In this document: positions 59,688-64,000 of the stretch, one piece after another
Layout: every line of letters begins with the position of its first letter
Position numbering within the stretch: position 1 is the first letter of the stretch
Assembly: GCF_006346395.1 (NCBI RefSeq)
Contig: NZ_VDMS01000001.1
Location: 1,798,001-1,862,000, forward strand
Reading direction: 5' to 3'
From: Nocardioides plantarum
GTDB taxonomy: Bacteria > Actinomycetota > Actinomycetes > Propionibacteriales > Nocardioidaceae
Length of the DNA: 64,000 nt
Notes under the pieces: generated by a model
Database searches by the model: none
Told to the model about the DNA's origin: nothing
What the model saw: the letters and a program-made list of their open reading frames with translations, nothing else
Translations under genes and position numbers: made by a program

Positions 59688-60703
59688 GGCCCCCCGCCCC
59701 CGACGTACGCCGCGCCGCGGCCGCCCGACTCGCCGGGCTGGCCACCCCGCCCGGCGCCCTGGGGCGTCTCGGCGACCTCGCGGTCTGGTGGTCGGCGACG
59801 CAGGGCGCGGTGCCGCCGCCGCCCGTCGACCACGTGCGGCTGGTGATCTTCGCCGGTGACCACGGCGTCGCCGCCCACGGCGTGAGTGCATTCCCGGCCG
59901 AGATCACCACCGCGATGGTGCGCACGTTCGTCGCCGGCCGCGCCGGGGTCTCGGCCCTCGCGGCGGCGCACGGCGTGACCGTGCGGGTGCTCGACCTGGG
60001 CGTCGACGACGACCTGATCGGGGTGCCCGACGAGGTGCGCGCCCGCAAGGTCCGCCGTGGCTCCGGCGCGATCCATCTCCAGGACGCCCTCACCCCCGAC
60101 GAGACCCGTACGGCGCTCGAGGCGGGGCGCGCGGTCGCCGCCGAGGAGATCGCGGCCGGTGCACGCCTGCTGCTGACCGGCGACATGGGCATCGGCAACA
60201 CCACGCCCGCCGCCGCCCTGGTGGCCGCCGGGCTCGGCGTACCGGCCGAGGACGTGGTCGGCCGCGGCACCGGCGTCGACGACGCCGGTCTGGAGCGCAA
60301 GCGGACCGTCGTCGCGGCGGCCCTCGCCCGGGCCGGTGACCGGGTGCTCGACCCGGTCGACACGCTCACCGCCCTCGGCAGCGCCGACCTGGCCGCCACC
60401 ACCGGCTACCTGGTCGCGGCCGCCGAGGCCGGGGTGCCCGTGCTGCTCGACGGGCTGATGTCCGTGGCCTGCGCGCTCACCGCCGACCGCATCTCCCCCG
60501 GCGCCGCCGCCTGGTACGCCGCCGGACACCGCTCCACCGAGCCGGCCCAGTCGCTCGCGCTCGACAAGCTCGGCCTCGAGCCCCTGCTCGACCTGGGCCT
60601 GCGGCTCGGCGAGGGCAGCGGCGCGGTCGCGGCGGTCCCGCTCGTGCGCAGTGCCGCCGCGCTGCTGCGCGACGTGGCACTGCTGTCGGAGCTCATGGCT
60701 TGA
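59684..60703 (+). CDS. cobT: Nicotinate-nucleotide-dimethylbenzimidazole phosphoribosyltransferase
   Basis: A 339-residue CobT enzyme activating DMB to alpha-ribazole phosphate. Motifs: GALGRLGDLAVWW, VIFAGDHGVAAHGVSAFPAEIT, GDMGIGNTTPAAAL and, near the C-terminus, DLGLRLGEGSGAVAAVPLVRSA with the catalytic Glu (about 311). GTG start overlapping cbtA (GTGA). It uses the base made by BluB. Confidence 0.97.
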   Translation: MRPPAPDVRRAAAARLAGLATPPGALGRLGDLAVWWSATQGAVPPPPVDHVRLVIFAGDHGVAAHGVSAFPAEITTAMVRTFVAGRAGVSALAAAHGVTVRVLDLGVDDDLIGVPDEVRARKVRRGSGAIHLQDALTPDETRTALEAGRAVAAEEIAAGARLLLTGDMGIGNTTPAAALVAAGLGVPAEDVVGRGTGVDDAGLERKRTVVAAALARAGDRVLDPVDTLTALGSADLAATTGYLVAAAEAGVPVLLDGLMSVACALTADRISPGAAAWYAAGHRSTEPAQSLALDKLGLEPLLDLGLRLGEGSGAVAAVPLVRSAAALLRDVALLSELMA

Positions 60704-61398
60704 TCGACGGGTGGCGGCTGTCGGTCGGCACGCTGACCGCGGTGCCGGTCGGCGCGCCCCGACGTGTCGACCGGTCGACCACGCGTGCGGCGATGCTGCT
60801 GGCGCCACTCGCCGTCCTCCCACTGGGGGGCGGCGTCGGCCTGGTCATGTGGGTCGGCGGGCTGACCGACCTGCCGCCCCTCGCCGTCGCCGTGCTCGCG
60901 ATCGGACTCCTGGCCACCGGCAGCCGGGCGCTGCACTGGGACGGGCTCTCCGACGTCGCCGACGGGCTGACGGCCTCCTACGACCGCGAGCGCTCGTTGG
61001 CGGTGATGAAGTCCGGCACCGCCGGGCCCGCCGGGGTCGTCGCGGTCGTGGTGGTGCTCGGCCTGCAGGCGGCGGCGCTGTCGGCGTACGTCGACGGGTG
61101 GGGCGGGGCGGTGCTGGCCGGCGGGCTCGTCTGCCTGTCGCGCTGCGCCCTGTGGCTCGTGTGCGCGGCGCCGGTGCCGGCAGCGCGACCGGACGGTCTC
61201 GGCGTGGCGTTCACCTCGACGGTGCCGACCCCGGTGGCCGTCGTCGGGGGCGTGCTCCTCGGGGTCGTGCCCGCGCTGCTCGTGGTGGCGCTGGTCAGAC
61301 GGTGCACGACGCGCTTCGGCGGGGTGACCGGCGACGTGATGGGTGCGTCGATCGAGGTCGCGCTCGCCGCGCTGCTGCTGGGGCTGTCGTGGCTCTAG
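60700..61398 (+). CDS. cobS: Adenosylcobinamide-GDP ribazoletransferase (cobalamin synthase)
   Basis: A 232-residue membrane enzyme joining the nucleotide loop to adenosylcobinamide-GDP. Motifs: RLSVGTLTAVPVG at the start, then ALHWDGLSDVADGLTASYDRERSLAVMKSGTAGPAGVVAVV (acidic metal sites) and TTRFGGVTGDVMGASIEV near the end, with about five helices between. The start is TTG overlapping the cobT stop (TTGA). Confidence 0.94.
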   Translation: MIDGWRLSVGTLTAVPVGAPRRVDRSTTRAAMLLAPLAVLPLGGGVGLVMWVGGLTDLPPLAVAVLAIGLLATGSRALHWDGLSDVADGLTASYDRERSLAVMKSGTAGPAGVVAVVVVLGLQAAALSAYVDGWGGAVLAGGLVCLSRCALWLVCAAPVPAARPDGLGVAFTSTVPTPVAVVGGVLLGVVPALLVVALVRRCTTRFGGVTGDVMGASIEVALAALLLGLSWL

Positions 61399-61403
61399 AG
61401 CCC

Positions 61404-61919
61404 TTAGAGCCTGAGCACCCGGCCGGCGACGACGAGGTGCACCTCGTCGCAGGCCGCGCCGAACCGCTGGTTGACCGAGCCGAGCAGGTCGCGGAAGAGC
61501 CGGCCCGAGCGGTGCTCGGGCACCACCCCGAGCCCGACCTCGTTGGTCACCAGCACGACGTCGCCCCGCATCGCCGCGACGGCGTGGTCGACCAGGCCGT
61601 CCACCCACGGCGCCAGCACGTCCTGGGGGTCGTCCCACCGGCCGGCCTCGTCGATGACGCCGGTCAACCAGGTGCCGAGGCAGTCGACCAGCACCGGACG
61701 GTCCGTCGCGAGGGCCGCGGCCAGGTCCCGGGTCTCGACGGTCTCCCACTCCGGCGGTCGCCGCGCACGGTGGGCCGCGATGCGCGCTGCCCAGTCGGCG
61801 TCGTCACGCTGCGGACCCGGCGCGACGTAGCGCACCAGGCCGGACACCAGGCCCGACACCAGGCCCTCGGCGTGGCGGGACTTGCCGGAGCGCACGCCCC
61901 CGGTCACCAGGACCCTCAT
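61404..61919 (-). CDS. cobU: Adenosylcobinamide kinase / guanylyltransferase
   Basis: A 171-residue CobU/CobP protein. P-loop VTGGVRSGKSRHAE (about 5-18), then APGPQRDDADWAARIAAHRARRPPEWETVE, LVDCLGTWLTGVI and VTNEVGLGVVPEHRSGRLFRDLLGSVNQRFG. A GLVSGLVSGLV stretch at about 19-29 is a small in-frame duplication (12-base DNA repeat) in an otherwise compact region. Convergent with cobS, six bases apart. Confidence 0.96.
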   Translation of the reverse strand: MRVLVTGGVRSGKSRHAEGLVSGLVSGLVRYVAPGPQRDDADWAARIAAHRARRPPEWETVETRDLAAALATDRPVLVDCLGTWLTGVIDEAGRWDDPQDVLAPWVDGLVDHAVAAMRGDVVLVTNEVGLGVVPEHRSGRLFRDLLGSVNQRFGAACDEVHLVVAGRVLRL

Positions 61920-61921
61920 CG

Positions 61922-62827
61922 ATGAACCGTCCTCTCGCTCTCGTGCTGGGGTACGCCGCCGACCGGCTCCTCGGCGACCCGCGCCGCTTCCACCCCGTGG
62001 CCGGGTTCGGCCGGCTCGCCACCCGCCTCGAGCAGGCCGGCTGGGCCGATCGTCGCAGCCCTGGGGTGCGTCACGTGGTGGTGCTCGTCGGTGGTGCGGC
62101 GCTGGTGGGCCGCGCGCTCGACCGCAGCACCGTCACCACCGCGGTGGCCGCCTGGGCCGTGCTGGGGGGCCGCTCCCTCGACCGCGAGGCGGCTGCCGTC
62201 GAGGGCCTGCTGCTGGCCGACCGGCTCGACGACGCGCGCCTGCGCCTGACGCACCTGGTCGGCCGCGACACCAGCGTGCTCGACGAGGCGGGCGTCGCCC
62301 GGGCCGTCATCGAGTCGGTCGCCGAGAACACCTCCGACGCCGTCGTCGCCGCGCTCGTGTGGGGCGCGCTCGCCGGGGCCCCGGGGCTGCTGGCCTACCG
62401 CGCTGCCAACACCCTCGACGCGATGGTCGGCCACCACACCGAGCGCTACGAGCAGTTCGGCTGGGCCGCCGCCCGGCTCGACGACGTGCTCAACGTGCCG
62501 GGCGCCCGACTGGCGGCGGCCCTCGCGGTGGTGCTCGGCGGCGATCCCCGCGGCGCCCTGCGCGCCTGGCGCCGCGACGCCGGCGCACACCCCAGCCCCA
62601 ACGCCGGCCCGGTCGAGGCGGCGTTCGCCGGCGCGCTCGGCGTACGGCTGGGTGGGGAGACGGTCTACGCCACGCGCACCGAGCAGCGACCGGTGCTGGG
62701 CGACGGACGGGCGCCGACGGCTCACGACATCACCCGGGCCCGGGCGCTGGCACGACGGGTCGACCTGGCTGCGCTGGTGGTGTGCGCCGGGGCCGCAGCC
62801 AGGTCAGCACGGCGTCGACGTCGCTGA
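61922..62827 (+). CDS. cobD: Adenosylcobinamide-phosphate synthase (CbiB/CobD)
   Basis: A 301-residue membrane protein attaching aminopropanol (phosphate) to adenosylcobyric acid. Motifs: [85 protein letters not shown] and the later [23 protein letters not shown]. It is divergent from cobU, and its last 98 bases overlap the 3' end of cobK on the opposite strand. Confidence 0.95.
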   Translation: MNRPLALVLGYAADRLLGDPRRFHPVAGFGRLATRLEQAGWADRRSPGVRHVVVLVGGAALVGRALDRSTVTTAVAAWAVLGGRSLDREAAAVEGLLLADRLDDARLRLTHLVGRDTSVLDEAGVARAVIESVAENTSDAVVAALVWGALAGAPGLLAYRAANTLDAMVGHHTERYEQFGWAAARLDDVLNVPGARLAAALAVVLGGDPRGALRAWRRDAGAHPSPNAGPVEAAFAGALGVRLGGETVYATRTEQRPVLGDGRAPTAHDITRARALARRVDLAALVVCAGAAARSARRRRR

Positions 62828-63503
62828 CGGTCTCGACCCCCGCCGGCGCCGCCGGGCGGCGTACGACGACGACCGGCACCCCCAACCGCTCGGCGGCGCG
62901 CATCTTGGGAAAGGTGTGGTCGCCGCCGGAGTCCTTGGTGACCAGCACGTCGGCGCGGTGCTCGCGCATCACCGCCAGCTCACCGTCGAGGTCGTAGGGC
63001 CCGCGGTCGAGCCGGATCGTCCACGCCGCGGGTACGTCGATCTCGGGCGGGTCGACGACGCGGGCCAGCACGGCGAGGGAGCCCAGCGCGGGCACGAAGC
63101 GGTGCAGCTCCTGGCGACCCACGGTGACGAACGGTCGGCGTCCCAGGGCCGACGCGCAGGCGGCCGCGTCGTCGTGGTCGTCGACCCAGTGCCATCGGCC
63201 CGACGGATCGGCCCAGCCGGGCCGTTGCAGCCGGAGCAGCGGTACGTCGGTGCAGGCGGCCGCGGCGTTGGCCGAGATGCCCGCCGCGAACGGGTGGGTG
63301 GCGTCGAGCACGGCGTCGAAGTCGGCGGCGGCGGCACGCAGCCCCTCCACGCCACCGAAGCCGCCACTGCGCACCTCGCCGACGGGCAGCCGCGGCCGGG
63401 CGACCCGGCCGGCGAGCGAGGTCACCACCTCGTCCCCGGCCTCGACCAGGCGGGCGGCCAGGTCCCGGGCCTCGGCGGTGCCGCCGAGCACCAGGACCCT
63501 CAT
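62730..63503 (-). CDS. cobK: Precorrin-6A reductase
   Basis: A 257-residue NADPH-dependent CobK/CbiJ enzyme. Motifs: [17 protein letters not shown] (nucleotide site), [64 protein letters not shown]. The C-terminal 25 residues (Pro/Arg-rich) are not conserved and cover the convergent overlap with cobD. The ATG at 63503 overlaps the cobQ stop (ATGA). Confidence 0.95.
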   Translation of the reverse strand: MRVLVLGGTAEARDLAARLVEAGDEVVTSLAGRVARPRLPVGEVRSGGFGGVEGLRAAAADFDAVLDATHPFAAGISANAAAACTDVPLLRLQRPGWADPSGRWHWVDDHDDAAACASALGRRPFVTVGRQELHRFVPALGSLAVLARVVDPPEIDVPAAWTIRLDRGPYDLDGELAVMREHRADVLVTKDSGGDHTFPKMRAAERLGVPVVVVRRPAAPAGVETVSDVDAVLTWLRPRRTPPAQPGRPVVPAPGPG

Positions 63504-64000
63504 CGGCCCTCCAGGGCGAGCGTCAGCAGCGCGTCGACGTCGAGGTGCTCCTCGACGAGCGCCCCGAGCAGCGCGAGCCGACGCTCGCGCGCGGCGGGGA
63601 ACGACGTACGGGAGCGGATCCCCAGTGCCTGCTGGAGGAACGCGTCGCGGTGGGCGTCGTCCTCGAGACGTCCGTGCACCATCGTGGCGGTGACGTGGCC
63701 GCGCTCGTGCTCGCCGCGCACCCGCCCGTGGTGGATCTCGTAGCCAGCGGGCTCGTGGACCCGCAGCACCTTGTCGGGGCCGAACTCGGTGGTCTGGTCG
63801 AGCAGGCCCAGGCCCTCGACCGTCGTGGGCGGGCCCTCGACCCCGAGCGGGTCCGCGATGGTGCGCCCGAGCATCTGGGCGCCGCCGCAGATGCCGAGCA
63901 CCGGGCGACCGTCGGCCGCGTGGCGTCGTACGGCGTCGGCGAGGCCTCGCTCGCGCAGCCACGCCAGGTCGCTGATCGTGGAGCGGGTGCCCGGCAGCAC
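63500..64000 (-). CDS. cobQ: Cobyric acid synthase, C-terminal part (truncated by the window edge)
   Basis: Only the last 166 residues are present; the N-terminal DTBS domain lies beyond the right edge. The amidotransferase half shows [23 protein letters not shown], the nucleophile in [27 protein letters not shown], and the His/Glu region [12 protein letters not shown]...[20 protein letters not shown]. CobQ amidates the b, d, e and g carboxylates. Coupled to cobK. Confidence 0.93.
   Translation of the reverse strand: MLPGTRSTISDLAWLRERGLADAVRRHAADGRPVLGICGGAQMLGRTIADPLGVEGPPTTVEGLGLLDQTTEFGPDKVLRVHEPAGYEIHHGRVRGEHERGHVTATMVHGRLEDDAHRDAFLQQALGIRSRTSFPAARERRLALLGALVEEHLDVDALLTLALEGR

Overview
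The window is GC-rich DNA with GTG/TTG starts, 1-4 nt gene overlaps and actinobacterial families throughout: a three-gene treX-treY-treZ block, a DUF222/HNH nuclease, a PASTA-less Ser/Thr kinase with a lipoprotein-like sensor, a three-subunit PntAA/PntAB/PntB transhydrogenase and CbtA/CbtB. Together with small interspersed repeats of the tctcgac...ctcgaccacc type, this fits a Nocardioides-like member of the Nocardioidaceae. That placement is inference from gene content, not from a marker gene.

Layout. 1-7242: what looks like the end of an integrated island abutting the 3' end of tRNA-Ser(CGA). It carries a single-chain restriction-modification enzyme (cut by the left edge), a small HTH protein with twin palindromes upstream, and a translationally coupled pair: a tyrosine-recombinase-like protein lacking its catalytic His and Tyr, followed by a DDE-transposase-like protein. 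7.3-20.6 kb: housekeeping genes (tadA with its partner, upp, a two-component system with an ABC exporter, ohr, pnt transhydrogenase, thpR, a VIT1-type transporter, a Ser/Thr kinase). 20.7-27 kb: glgX/treX-treY-treZ, converting glycogen-type glucans to trehalose. 27-31 kb: small secreted or membrane proteins, a sirtuin, a methyltransferase, a BLUF photoreceptor and a SRPBCC protein. 31.0-33.1 kb: an AbiE-like toxin-antitoxin pair with its own operator-like repeats. 33.3-42.8 kb: MFS pump, 3-hydroxyacyl-CoA dehydrogenase, two thioesterases, an aldo/keto reductase, a MITE, a large hybrid histidine kinase and an SGNH hydrolase.

42.9-64 kb: the aerobic cobalamin locus, with three cobalamin riboswitches. 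The first precedes cobG-cobH-cobIJ. The second lies between divergent cobLM and a long chelatase(ChlI-ChlD)-bluB-cobO-cobB-cobC run. The third precedes cbtB-cbtA-cobT-cobS. These are followed by cobU, cobD(cbiB), cobK and the C-terminal part of cobQ at the right edge. A patch of small, poorly conserved genes plus an HNH nuclease (46.3-50.5 kb) interrupts the pathway. The CobG homologue ends before the cysteine-containing C-terminal region expected of the family.

At several gene 3' ends lies a repeat family in constant orientation (18762, 34807, 34922, and a diverged tandem version at 50651). Related DNA has also become an in-frame linker of the chelatase gene (54079-54162). No CRISPR array or rRNA operon was seen.
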